Shown: positions 33,429 to 42,252, numbered from the stretch's first letter. The stretch: DNA of 46,777 nucleotides from Clostridiales bacterium (GCA_021204005.1 JAJQAD010000192.1:1-46777), one strand, 5' to 3'. Made by a program: numbers and translations. The notes: a model not told the origin generated them from the letters alone.

Positions 33429-34229
33429 TTACCGCATTGTCTTCTGTATTTCGAGGGACTGTCTCCATAAAATTTTTTTAAATAGTTTTGCAAAATAACC
33501 CTGCGATGAAAATCCGCACAGCTGACATATCTCAATCACCGGATAATCTGTACTTTGCAGCAGACGCGCAGCTGTTTTGAGCCGTTGTTCAGATAGATAC
33601 TGTTTCACCGTGATTCCCTCATTAGATTTAAAAACCCTGCAGAGATAATCAGACGTAATTCCCAGTTGCTTTGCCACTTGAGAAACACTAACCGTCTTTT
33701 CCAGATTTGAGGTTATAATGGCCTTTGCCTTTTTTACATAAATATTTTTAACCGGAGTGACTTTAAGTTCTTTGACCATTTCAACGCAGGTGATCAGTAG
33801 CTCATAACATATGGAATAATATTCGTTTATGCTCACAGCTTTGTCTATTTTCCGCAGAAAAAATTCACGGATTGCCCATGCCGTCCTGGCAGAAACTCCC
33901 CCATTGATGGCAGCATTCGTATAAATAACACATTGCATTACAGCGGCATATTCCACGTGTTTTAAGACACTGTTTGCATAAATTCCCCCCTGCATGATCA
34001 GCTTCGTAAAATCGTTACAGAATGACGCTTTACATTTTTCTACCTCGCCGTTACTGATCCATTCCATGTGTTCTGATTCCAGATTATCACCATATCGTTC
34101 ACTGATGGAGACCGTCTCAGAAAGCGCCTGCATTTTCATTGCGATCATATCAATATCGGGGATATTGGAAATAAAATTCTCATGTGCCTTATCTAAAATC
34201 TGTTTTTCATTCACGATAAAATTGCGCAA
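33429..34229 (-). CDS. AraC-family regulator with frameshift signs at the end(s)
   Basis: A 266-aa reading frame with the AraC HTH at 185-260: NLEKTVSVSQVAKQLGITSDYLCRVFKSNEGI, then PVIEICQLCGFSSQGYFAKLFKK. The frame starts at TTG with GAGGAG directly before it, an unusual layout. After FKK, at a run of seven A (on the minus strand), the reading becomes ILWRQSLEIQKTMR. Dropping one A gives FYGDSPSKYRRQCGNI and a stop at 33422, the normal AraC ending. Likewise, dropping one T in a four-T run near the start joins an upstream ELTEEELAQF to IVNEKQ. It may be a decayed gene, a slippage-regulated gene, or contain sequence errors. The 230-residue N-terminal part is otherwise continuous. Its target is unknown. 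Confidence 0.75.
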   Translation of the reverse strand: MRNFIVNEKQILDKAHENFISNIPDIDMIAMKMQALSETVSISERYGDNLESEHMEWISNGEVEKCKASFCNDFTKLIMQGGIYANSVLKHVEYAAVMQCVIYTNAAINGGVSARTAWAIREFFLRKIDKAVSINEYYSICYELLITCVEMVKELKVTPVKNIYVKKAKAIITSNLEKTVSVSQVAKQLGITSDYLCRVFKSNEGITVKQYLSEQRLKTAARLLQSTDYPVIEICQLCGFSSQGYFAKLFKKILWRQSLEIQKTMR

Positions 34230-34260
34230 GCTCCTCTTCCGTCAACTCCGGGCAGATATC

Positions 34261-34302
34261 CCCCTTATTACATCGCTACGCTCAATATTCCGCTTAATAA
34301 GG
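34261..34302. repeat. Inverted repeat before the AraC-like gene
   Basis: CCCTTATTA and TAATAAGGG (nine bases each) flank about 24 bases. It sits immediately upstream of the AraC-like gene and after the AAA ATPase gene, and separates a short reading MSVPKLKYR-stop from the ELTEEELAQF segment. It may be an inserted palindromic element or a terminator. Confidence 0.5.
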
Positions 34303-34364
34303 GCGATTTATCTATATTTTAATTTAGGTACTGACATAACTGCCTTCAATGGATCAGGTTTTAT

Positions 34365-35762
34365 TTATAGTAACGGCGTCATGTAAACCGGCAGGAAAAC
34401 AATCCCCTCTTCTTCTTTTATATCACCGGTGTGAATCACATAAGAGATATACGTTTGCTCCGAATATTTCTTTATAAACTTTTTCAACGACGAAATTGTA
34501 TAATTTTTGCCCGATTTCACCTCAATCGGAGAAATATTATGACGATTTGTAATTTTGCTTTTCGCAATCAGAAAATCAATCTCCATCCGGGACTCCCTGT
34601 CTTCCCTGGAGGGGTTGGAATAAAAGTATAATTTATGTCCTGCAGCAGTCAGCATCTGGGCAACAACATTTTCCATAATCATTCCTTTATCCACTTCCAG
34701 TTTGTCAAATAAAAGCTTCTTATAAATTTCCTCACTGACAATCCCATTCTCATCGAATGCATGACTAATCAACAGACCGGTATCTCCCATATAACATTTC
34801 AACGTCAGACGATCCATATTCAGCTTCAGACCCAAATTGGGTGCAGTGGCATTGTAGCATGTATTTGTGATCATTGCATCTTCCAACCAGAACAGGGCAT
34901 CCTCATATTCCCGGAACCTGGCTCCCTTTTTTAAAGAGGACAAGCGGAATTTTTTCTCATGTTTCTGAAGCTGCGCGGGAATCTCATCAAAAATGCTTTC
35001 TACTTTCATCTCATATCCCTGCGCGTGTTTCACGATATCAGCGCGGTAAAGTGCAAGAATATCTCTCTTGATCTGATCTACCTGATCAAAATCCCGCGTC
35101 TTCGTGTACTCTTTCACCGCCTGCGGCATGCCCCCGACAATCAGATACTGACGAAAATAATCCATCGCTTTTCTATGCATCGTCTGCCCCATCGGCGTCT
35201 TTTCATCGTAACATTTTCGAATAATATCCATCAGGATATCGTTTCCCAACGCCCAGAGAAACTCTTCAAAATCCATCGGATACATTCGGATATGCCGCTC
35301 CTCGGATGGGATCAGAATATCACTGACATTCTTTTTTATTGACATCAGAGAACCGGTCTCCACATAATCATATCTGCCATCAGCCACAAGATATTTGATA
35401 GCAGCTCGTGCCTTTGGAAACATCTGAACCTCATCAAAAATAATCAGAGAGTCCCGATTATGCAGTTTTACATTAAAATATCCGGAAAGGTACATGAAAA
35501 GAGTATCCAGATCGTTCAGATAATGTAAAAATAAATTCCTCACATCATCATCAACCCGGTTAAAATCTATCAGAATATAAGATTTATAATTTTGCCTTGC
35601 AAATTCTTCTACTATATAGCTTTTTCCCACACGACGCGCACCGTCAACCAACAGCGCCATCTTTCCTTCCGAAGTCTTTTTCCATTTAACAAGCTCATTG
35701 TAAATCTTTCTTCTCATGACAGACCTGCTTTCCGGCAACACATAATCAAGGTTTTTATACAT
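34365..35762 (-). CDS. AAA_14/DUF4143-type ATPase
   Basis: A 465-aa AAA ATPase. Walker A is DGARRVGKS (40-48), Walker B is SLIIFDEVQMFPKARAA, the sensor phrase follows as VETGSLMSI, and the C-terminal 150 residues, ending near MEIDFLIAKSK...ISPIEVKSGKNY, fit DUF4143, which contains a nuclease-like E-x-K core. These proteins are frequent in gut anaerobes and their role is unknown; they are often mobile and strain-variable. The start at 35762 is my choice (weak GGTGAT site); GTG at 35777 is also possible. The 5' end is made of 33-bp repeats described separately. Confidence 0.82.
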   Translation of the reverse strand: MYKNLDYVLPESRSVMRRKIYNELVKWKKTSEGKMALLVDGARRVGKSYIVEEFARQNYKSYILIDFNRVDDDVRNLFLHYLNDLDTLFMYLSGYFNVKLHNRDSLIIFDEVQMFPKARAAIKYLVADGRYDYVETGSLMSIKKNVSDILIPSEERHIRMYPMDFEEFLWALGNDILMDIIRKCYDEKTPMGQTMHRKAMDYFRQYLIVGGMPQAVKEYTKTRDFDQVDQIKRDILALYRADIVKHAQGYEMKVESIFDEIPAQLQKHEKKFRLSSLKKGARFREYEDALFWLEDAMITNTCYNATAPNLGLKLNMDRLTLKCYMGDTGLLISHAFDENGIVSEEIYKKLLFDKLEVDKGMIMENVVAQMLTAAGHKLYFYSNPSREDRESRMEIDFLIAKSKITNRHNISPIEVKSGKNYTISSLKKFIKKYSEQTYISYVIHTGDIKEEEGIVFLPVYMTPLL

Positions 35763-35855
35763 TGATGATATCACCAATTCATGGTTTTTTCAATTCGTTT
35801 TTCGCACCAATTCAAGATTTTTATCTCCGTTTTTTCTCACTAATTCAAGATTTTT
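35724..35855 (-). repeat. 33-bp tandem repeats across the AAA gene start
   Basis: Four units start on the minus strand at 35855, 35822, 35789 and 35756, exactly 33 bases (11 codons) apart. In the frame of the AAA gene each begins K-N-[LH]-[ED]-[LY]-V. Unit 2 ends in TGA, so units 1 and 2 are outside the gene; unit 3 holds the predicted start and unit 4 is coding. The first unit overlaps the stop of the preceding gene. Identity is high between units 1-3 and lower in unit 4. Confidence 0.75.
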
Positions 35856-37044
35856 AATTGTAATCATCCAGAAAATGATATTTTTCACCATCCTTAGTAT
35901 ATCCGATAATCGTTTTCAGATTCACATTCTCGACGCTGCGGAAGATATTCATCTCAATGAATTCACTTTTTTGCCGCAACTGCGCGATCAGCTCCTTCAT
36001 CTCCTCCCGCTTGGAACCCTGTGCGCCGCCGCAGCTTGCACAGTTTTCCGTAAACCTGCAGGCACATTGTATAAAGCAGAGATGATTGTAATCCCTCCAC
36101 GCCTTGATATCCTCCTCCCGGATCAGGTACATGGGGCGGATCAGTTCCATCCCCTCAAAGTTCTTACTGTGGAGCTTCGGCATCATGGTTTCCACTTTTC
36201 CGCCGTAAAACATGCCCATGAGAATGGTCTCAATCACATCATCAAAATGGTGTCCCAGCGCAATCTTGTTGCACCCCAGCTCTTTCGCGTGGGAATAGAG
36301 ATACCCCCGCCGCATCCGGGCGCACAAATAGCAGGGATTTTTATCAATCGTGGCCACCGTGTCAAAGATTTCCGTCTCGAAAACCGTCAGCGGGATTCCC
36401 AGAAGCTTTGCATTATCCTGAATCATCCGCCAGTTTTCTTCATTATAGCCCGGATTCATGGTGAGAAATACCAGTTCAAAATTCGCGCGGCCGTGGCGCT
36501 GCAACTCCTGAAACAGCTTCGCCATCAGCATGGAGTCCTTGCCGCCGGAGATGCAGACGGCGATCTTATCCCCATCCTGAATCAGGTCATATTCATTGAT
36601 TCCTTTTGTAAACTTCCGCCAGATCGTTTTGCGGAATTTTTTGATCAGGCTGCGCTCAATCTTTTCGCGTTCCTCCCGCTGCACATTCTCCGCATCCTGT
36701 GCCTCCATCAGTTTCGAAAGCTGATACTTCAGGAATGCACGGTATCCGCCTTTGACATTGACAGCCGCAAACCCGTTCTCCTCCAGTTCATCCACAACAT
36801 CCCTGCTCTGGTCGCCGGTATGGCAAAGGACGTAGATTGTCTCTTTCTCATCCGGATCCGCATCATTTGCCCGGGATTCGCGGCTTTGTTTCAGTTCATT
36901 TATCCACTCCAGAATCTCAGCCAGCGGGATATTGACCGCTCCATCTATTGTGCCGCGGTTATATGTCTCCGACGGGCGAATGTCGATGACAATACGGTCA
37001 GTCGGAGGCATGTTCAGTAATTCTGTGATTTCAATTTCTTTCAT
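35854..37044 (-). CDS. Rhodanese-TtcA/TilS-like fusion, probable tRNA sulfurtransferase
   Basis: A 396-aa fusion. Residues 1-105 form a rhodanese domain (VIDIRPSETYNRGTIDGAVNIP, active Cys74 in CHTGDQS). Residues 130-396 form a TtcA-type PP-loop ATPase: SGGKDS (166-171), a CYLCARMRRG pair, GHHFDDVIETILM, and a second Cys set, CACRFTENCASCGG, for an Fe-S centre. TtcA thiolates cytidine-32 in tRNA; the rhodanese half could supply persulfide in cis. The start chosen at 37044 has GGTG at a workable distance; GTG at 37056 is also possible. The next gene down is the AAA gene, which begins within the same repeats. Confidence 0.87.
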   Translation of the reverse strand: MKEIEITELLNMPPTDRIVIDIRPSETYNRGTIDGAVNIPLAEILEWINELKQSRESRANDADPDEKETIYVLCHTGDQSRDVVDELEENGFAAVNVKGGYRAFLKYQLSKLMEAQDAENVQREEREKIERSLIKKFRKTIWRKFTKGINEYDLIQDGDKIAVCISGGKDSMLMAKLFQELQRHGRANFELVFLTMNPGYNEENWRMIQDNAKLLGIPLTVFETEIFDTVATIDKNPCYLCARMRRGYLYSHAKELGCNKIALGHHFDDVIETILMGMFYGGKVETMMPKLHSKNFEGMELIRPMYLIREEDIKAWRDYNHLCFIQCACRFTENCASCGGAQGSKREEMKELIAQLRQKSEFIEMNIFRSVENVNLKTIIGYTKDGEKYHFLDDYN

Positions 37045-37160
37045 ATATGCAAACACCTGTTTATTTCATCTTCCGTTATCCGTTTTTCTGATACGGTGAA
37101 ATATATTCCGCCATTTTCCCTCATGCAAAGTTTCCGGATAACATCTTTCTGCTGTCAGAT

Positions 37161-37913
37161 TCACCCGACAAGATCCCGTACAACCTCCCCGGCCATAATC
37201 AGTCCTGCCACCGCCGGCACAAAGGCATTGCTGCCCGGCACCTGCCGCCGCTGCGTGCATTTTCTCGCAGTACCCGGCGGGCAGATACAATTGCTCTTAC
37301 AGCTGATTGCCATGTCCTCCACCGGCTCCATCGCCGGTTCCCGGGAATAGACCACTTTCAGTTTTTTTATCCCGCGTTTTTTTAATTCCCGCCGCATAAC
37401 CCGGGCCAGCGGGCACACGCTCGTCTCATAGATGTCAGCGACCTCAAACGCCGAGGCGTCCATCTTATTTCCCGCTCCCATGCAGCTGATGATCGGCGTT
37501 CCGCTGCGGTCCGCCTGCATGACCAGCTCCAGCTTTCCGGTCACAGTGTCGATGGCATCTACCACATAGTCATACTGCGAAAAATCAAACTGCCCCGCCG
37601 TATCCGGCATATAAAAGGTCTTATAGGTATGGACGACTGCATCCGGGTTGATTGCGTGAATCCGCTCCGCCGCCACATCCGCCTTATACTTTCCGACCGT
37701 CTCCCGCAAAGCCAGAATCTGCCGGTTCAGATTCGTCAGACAGACCCGGTCGTCGTCGATCAGATCCAGCGTGCCGATTCCGCTCCGTGCCAGCGCTTCC
37801 ACGGTATAGCCGCCAACGCCTCCGATGCCGAACACCGCCACCCGCGCCGCGTGCAGCTTTTCCATGCCATCTTTTCCAAGCAGCAGTTCCGTCCTGGAAA
37901 ACTGATCTAGCAT
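37161..37913 (-). CDS. tcdA: tRNA threonylcarbamoyladenosine dehydratase TcdA
   Basis: A 250-aa ThiF/MoeB-fold protein. FGIGGVGGYTVEALARSGIG (about 28-47) binds ATP, and LTNLNRQI is the ThiF-fold motif. PVEDMAISC-CICPPGTARKC gives the C-terminal Cys region of TcdA (CsdL). It cyclises t6A at tRNA position 37. It is not MoeB for molybdopterin: no MoaD is encoded nearby and the layout fits TcdA better. Its start overlaps the end of bioB by seven bases. Confidence 0.9.
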   Translation of the reverse strand: MLDQFSRTELLLGKDGMEKLHAARVAVFGIGGVGGYTVEALARSGIGTLDLIDDDRVCLTNLNRQILALRETVGKYKADVAAERIHAINPDAVVHTYKTFYMPDTAGQFDFSQYDYVVDAIDTVTGKLELVMQADRSGTPIISCMGAGNKMDASAFEVADIYETSVCPLARVMRRELKKRGIKKLKVVYSREPAMEPVEDMAISCKSNCICPPGTARKCTQRRQVPGSNAFVPAVAGLIMAGEVVRDLVG

Positions 37914-38869
37914 ACCGTCCTCCCCATCTTTCGCAGCATCTCCCGGTCCGTCTTTATCGTCGACGCTCCCGATGTCGTCAGCATGTTCCCGGTGATTGTC
38001 GCACTGGCACCGCTCTCAAACGCGGATATCCCCGTTCCCGTAAGCAGCGCCCGTCCTGCCGCCAGGCGGATATTTGCCTCCGGATTAATATAACGGAAAA
38101 AGGCAATCGTCCGCAAAATATCCGCTTCTTCCAGCTGTTGGCGCCCTTCCAATGCTGTACCCGGAATCGGCATCAGCGCATTGATCGGGATAGAGCAGAC
38201 ATGAAACCCGGACAGCGTGACCGCCATATCCAGCCGGTCCTCCCAGGTCTCACCCATTCCGATGATGCCGCCGGAACAGACATACAGCCCCGCCTCCTGC
38301 GCCCGACGGATCGTCTCAAGCTTATCTTCAAACGTATGCGTCGTGCAGATATAGGGGAAAAATCTGCGGGAGGTCTCAATATTCGCGTGATAACTGGTGA
38401 CTCCCGCCTCCCGGAGCCTGCGAAACTGCTCCAGCGTCAATAATCCATGGGATGCGCAGAGCTCCAGCCCGCAACGCTCGCTCATCTCCCGGTAAGCCGC
38501 AAGGGCTTTTTCAAAATCATCACCGCTTAAGGATCTCCCCGCCGTCACGATAGAAAAGCGGTCCACACCTTCCTGCTCATTTGCCAGCGCAGTCTGCACA
38601 ATCTCCTCTTTCGGCAGAAAACCGTAGGTCTCAATCGCTGCGTGGTTGTGGCAGGACTGGGCACAGTATTTGCAATCTTCTCCGCACTGTCCGCTTCTTC
38701 CATTGATAATTGTACAGAGATTCACCTTATCTCCGCAAAAATGAGCGCGGATAAGGTCCGCACCCTGGCACAATTCCTCCAGCGGGCAATCGACCAATCG
38801 GGTCAATTTGTCCTCCCAGGTCAGTCTTCTGCCGTCTATAATCTCATCCGCCAAAACCATAAGATTCAT
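37907..38869 (-). CDS. bioB: Biotin synthase BioB
   Basis: A 320-aa radical SAM enzyme of normal BioB length. CxxxCxxC is CGEDCKYC (62, 66, 69), and the [2Fe-2S] region and family phrases SGDDFEKA, GLELCASHGLLTLEQF, AGVTSYHANIETSRRFF and the C-terminal NMLTTSGAST are present. It inserts sulfur into dethiobiotin. No other bio gene is near, so it probably uses salvaged dethiobiotin. The start at 38869 has AGAGGGAG 6-7 bases upstream; a longer frame from 38944 has no ribosome site. Confidence 0.95.
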   Translation of the reverse strand: MNLMVLADEIIDGRRLTWEDKLTRLVDCPLEELCQGADLIRAHFCGDKVNLCTIINGRSGQCGEDCKYCAQSCHNHAAIETYGFLPKEEIVQTALANEQEGVDRFSIVTAGRSLSGDDFEKALAAYREMSERCGLELCASHGLLTLEQFRRLREAGVTSYHANIETSRRFFPYICTTHTFEDKLETIRRAQEAGLYVCSGGIIGMGETWEDRLDMAVTLSGFHVCSIPINALMPIPGTALEGRQQLEEADILRTIAFFRYINPEANIRLAAGRALLTGTGISAFESGASATITGNMLTTSGASTIKTDREMLRKMGRTVC

Positions 38870-39170
38870 CGTTTTTCTCCCTCTTTCTGTTATCTGCTGA
38901 CATACTTCTTTCGGAATCATACCATATTCTTTCCATGAAAACAATTTCTATTTTTCCTATCGGTGCGCTTTGATATGCCGCCCTTCGTTTTTACCTGTCC
39001 GACAATAAACCCCGCTTCGGAGATTGGGCATGTAACATAAAAAACACTGAGCGCATAATTCGAATTCTGTTGACAAATATCCGAATTCGGAATATGCTTG
39101 AAAAATACATCGTGCAATTCAGAAGAGAACTCGAACCGAAGAATACATACCAAGAGGTCACCGAAGAAAA
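38870..39170. other. Divergent intergenic region between bioB and CLC gene
   Basis: About 300 bases. It holds the CLC promoter and palindrome (39070-39098). No biotin-repressor (BirA) site was recognised before bioB. Confidence 0.5.
39070..39098 (+). promoter_or_regulatory. Promoter with palindromic spacer before the CLC gene
   Basis: TTGACA (39070-39075), 17 bases, TATGCT (39093-39098). The spacer holds the perfect palindrome CCGAATTCGG (39081-39090) with flanking A/T symmetry, a position suited to a repressor. Confidence 0.6.
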
Positions 39171-40481
39171 ATGAACAGGCAACGCAAATTTCGACCGCTC
39201 GAACTGTGTTTCGCGGCGACAACCGGGGCGCTGATCGCGATTTTTATCTGGCTGTACCTGGAGCTGTCCAACGTCGGGGTCACGATCATCTGGGATCGCA
39301 TCCCTTCCTATATTAATTTCAAACATTATACACTGGCCATGTGCCTGGCCGGCGGCCTGGTCGTAGGCATTTTTCACCATTTTTACGGGCCTTACCCGGA
39401 AAGCATGGCGGATGCCGTCAGACGTGTGAATGAGGACGGTTTTTATCCGTTTAAAAATCTGCATATCACCGTCGTTGCCGCTTTTCTCTCCCTGTTTTTC
39501 GGCGGGTCAGTCGGTCCGGAGTCCGGTCTGGTCTGCCTGCTCCTGGGGCTTTGCTTCTGGACGATGGTGCAGTTTGATCTGGCCAGAGACACCATACAGG
39601 CCTGTCTTGAAAAAAATCCCGGCGCATCCGGAGGATATATATTCCGCCGGATGTTAAGGAATCTTCTTCGCTCCGCAAACCGGCTTCCGGAATTTGAGGT
39701 ATCCACCAAATGGAAGCGCTCGGAACAGATTACGACAGGCATGGCAACCGGTGTGACCGCGCTGCTCATCTATCTGCTGATGAACCGGCTGTTTGGAAGC
39801 GCGTTTACAATCCCTCATCTGAATTCCGGGGAAATTTACATGAAGGACCGCTTTTCGGTGATACTGCTGGCTGCGGCAGGCGTCGGATCCGGTTATCTGT
39901 TTTTATTTTTCCGAAAACTGACGTCATGGTTTTTCGGAAAGCTGCGCACGAAAAAACTGGACATTATCAATGCCATGCTCGGCGGTCTGATTCTCGGGCT
40001 GATCGGGACGGCTCTCCCCATGACCATGTTTTCCGGCGGCAGTGATATTCAGCTGATTCAATATGAATACTATCAGTATACGCCATGGCTGCTGATTCTG
40101 ATCGGCGCGGTAAAGCTGTTTCTGACAAATGTATGCATCGAATCCGGGTGGCGCGGCGGACATTTCTTTCCGGTTATCTTTTCGGGTTTAAGTATCGGAT
40201 ACGGCCTGTCCTCACTCCTCGGAACCAGCCAGCTTTTAAGCGTCATCGTAGTGACGGCCGCTCTGCTGGGAACCATCCTGCAGCAGCCCATCGGTGCATT
40301 TGCCCTGACCCTGATCTTTTTCCCGATTGATAATCTCGGCTGGATGGCTGCCGTCTGCTTTGCAGCAGGATGCATCCCTTTACCGCGCATTCTGCGCGCA
40401 ACCCCGGAAAGCAGGGGATTTATTTACGGACTGGTACATAAAAAAGGACAGAGGAAGCTGACACCTCACAAAGAAGCATAA
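39171..40481 (+). CDS. CLC-family chloride channel/transporter-like protein
   Basis: A 436-aa multispanning protein of the CLC superfamily. The G-x-F-x-P anion-site motif appears as GHFFP in GWRGGHFFPVIF. The motif that is GREGP in CLC-ec1 reads GSVGPESG (about 112-119): the gating glutamate position is occupied by Val and a Glu lies after the Pro, as in divergent bacterial CLC subfamilies (YfeO-like). This may change gating or coupling. The ATG at 39171 has only a weak site (GAAGAAAA), so the start is uncertain. Confidence 0.85.
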   Translation: MNRQRKFRPLELCFAATTGALIAIFIWLYLELSNVGVTIIWDRIPSYINFKHYTLAMCLAGGLVVGIFHHFYGPYPESMADAVRRVNEDGFYPFKNLHITVVAAFLSLFFGGSVGPESGLVCLLLGLCFWTMVQFDLARDTIQACLEKNPGASGGYIFRRMLRNLLRSANRLPEFEVSTKWKRSEQITTGMATGVTALLIYLLMNRLFGSAFTIPHLNSGEIYMKDRFSVILLAAAGVGSGYLFLFFRKLTSWFFGKLRTKKLDIINAMLGGLILGLIGTALPMTMFSGGSDIQLIQYEYYQYTPWLLILIGAVKLFLTNVCIESGWRGGHFFPVIFSGLSIGYGLSSLLGTSQLLSVIVVTAALLGTILQQPIGAFALTLIFFPIDNLGWMAAVCFAAGCIPLPRILRATPESRGFIYGLVHKKGQRKLTPHKEA

Positions 40482-40491
40482 AAAGACATAA

Positions 40492-40531
40492 AGAAGCGGG
40501 AAACACACGAATAAACATGGATCCCGCTTCT
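40492..40531. terminator. Hairpin after the CLC gene
   Basis: AGAAGCGGGA pairs with TCCCGCTTCT around 20 bases. It lies between converging genes. Confidence 0.6.
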
Positions 40532-40563
40532 CTGCGGATGAATATATCCAATTCCGCATTTTC

Positions 40564-42018
40564 TCATTCTCCCGCATAAGAATATGCGTTGGAAATCTTA
40601 CTGCTGTTGGACGTGAGCTTCACCGTCTCCCGGTAATACGCCACCACCGGCGTCCCCACCTCCAGCAGCCCATATAGCTGCTGCGCCGCGTCGGCGGGCA
40701 CATTGATGCAGCCGTGGGAACCGGAATTGACATAGATACTGCCGCCAAACGAACTGCGCCAGCTCGCATCGTGAATCCCTACATTGTAGGCAAACGGCAT
40801 GAAATAAGTCACATCCGACGCATAATCCTCCCCCACCAGCGTGGCCGGGCTCTGCTTATAGACAATCTTGAAGATCCCATCCGGCGAACCATTTCCGTTG
40901 GAAATTTTTCCGGAAACAATATCACAGTCGAGCACCAGCGACCCGTCCTCATAATAATACAGATGCTGGTTTGTGTAGTCCAGTTCCACGTAAGTGTCTC
41001 CGATATCATCCAGACCGCTGACCTGCGCCGTCTGCTCATACACCGGTTCCCTGGTGACAGGCTCGCCTCCAGCCAGATCTTCCAGAATCTGCGCCGCCTC
41101 ACCGGATTTGTCAATCACCCATCCGTAATCTCCTCCGCCGATCTCAATAGTATCTCCCTGCGTTGTGACAAAGGAACGTACATCGCCATATGTATTATAA
41201 GCGGAGGCCAGAGTCTGTACAAAAGCCGCCACCCTGTCCTCATCGATCGTCACCGCGTAATCCTCTCCGATCACCAGCATCTCCCCGATCTCTTTTGCAG
41301 ACAATGACTCATCCACACCCTCAATCTCATACTGAATCACCGCATTCTGATAAAATTGCAGCTGGTCCAATGCCCGAACGAGCTGTTCATCCTCCGCCGT
41401 AATCTCCGGCGCCACATAGCAGTCGTCTCCCAAAATGCACTCCGTCAGCCCCGCATCCACCGCGGCTGTAACAGCACTTACCACATTCTCCCCGATCGGC
41501 GTATTTCCATAGGTCTCCGGTGTAATTTCGTAGATACCATCCTCCGATATAGTAAGCGCAGCATCCTGCGGAGCTTCATATTCCGTCTGATTCAGAAAAT
41601 CCAGCGCCAGAATCTGCTCCTCCAGTGCGTCCGCATCATAGGACCAGGCCGCCTCCATGGTATAGGCGTGCTCCTTTGCCAGCTCCACCGGCCAGGCAAA
41701 CGCATTCTGCCCCTCCAGCAGCTCTTCCTCCGCTCCGGCATCCACATACGCATAGAAAAAATCTGTTCCGCTCAATGAATATTCATTTCCATCCCGGTCA
41801 TACACGGTAAGAACATACGTGTCTCCGAGCTCTACATTATACTCCTTTAATGTCTCCGCCGTCTTCAGACTGTAAGCCTCCCCATTTATCGTAGTATGAG
41901 GGAAAAAATGACTCTGAAAATAAAAAGCCGCTCCCAGATACAACGCCAGGATGATGGCTGCTATTGTGATAAGCGTGACCCATATGTATATCGTATTTTT
42001 TTCTTTTTTCATGTGCAT
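40564..42018 (-). CDS. L,D-transpeptidase (YkuD) with PG_binding_4 domain
   Basis: A 484-aa envelope protein. Residues 10-32 form a single N-terminal anchor (VTLITIAAIILALYLGAAFYF), with the rest outside. The middle part fits PG_binding_4 domains. The C-terminal YkuD domain carries the catalytic motif VNSGSHGCINVP (His, Ser, His, Gly, Cys) preceded by HDASWRSSFGG. Such enzymes make 3-3 cross-links or attach proteins to peptidoglycan. The upstream ribosome site is GAGGAGATG, before the ATG. Confidence 0.93.
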   Translation of the reverse strand: MHMKKEKNTIYIWVTLITIAAIILALYLGAAFYFQSHFFPHTTINGEAYSLKTAETLKEYNVELGDTYVLTVYDRDGNEYSLSGTDFFYAYVDAGAEEELLEGQNAFAWPVELAKEHAYTMEAAWSYDADALEEQILALDFLNQTEYEAPQDAALTISEDGIYEITPETYGNTPIGENVVSAVTAAVDAGLTECILGDDCYVAPEITAEDEQLVRALDQLQFYQNAVIQYEIEGVDESLSAKEIGEMLVIGEDYAVTIDEDRVAAFVQTLASAYNTYGDVRSFVTTQGDTIEIGGGDYGWVIDKSGEAAQILEDLAGGEPVTREPVYEQTAQVSGLDDIGDTYVELDYTNQHLYYYEDGSLVLDCDIVSGKISNGNGSPDGIFKIVYKQSPATLVGEDYASDVTYFMPFAYNVGIHDASWRSSFGGSIYVNSGSHGCINVPADAAQQLYGLLEVGTPVVAYYRETVKLTSNSSKISNAYSYAGE

Positions 42019-42145
42019 CTCCTCAAATAATTTATCCCAATCAGCTCTAATCCCCTAAAAATGCTGCTCTCTCATTTGATGAAAAGCGAGATTTATCCAT
42101 AACTGACATTATTTATCCATTATACACACAATGAATCCTTTTTGC

Positions 42146-42246
42146 TATACCTTATCGCACGAAGTGCGCCTGTGCGCCAGCACATGCATTCACGAGTGCT
42201 CGGAGAGTATACCTTATCGCGCGAAGTGCGCCTGTGCGCCAGCACA
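42146..42246. repeat. Two 39-bp direct repeats, 62 bases apart
   Basis: 42146-42184 and 42208-42246 match at 38 of 39 positions (TATACCTTATCGC...CCAGCACA). Each contains hairpin words (CGCAC/GTGCG, GCGC/GCGC) around CGAAGTGC. The word GCACTTCG also occurs in the structured element at 7503, so they may be one family of palindromic repeats. Confidence 0.7.
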
Positions 42247-42252
42247 CATTTG

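Noticed and set aside
37161-37913. MoeB for molybdopterin synthase activation
   Set aside because: Phrases, Cys layout and coupling to bioB fit TcdA, and no MoaD is nearby.
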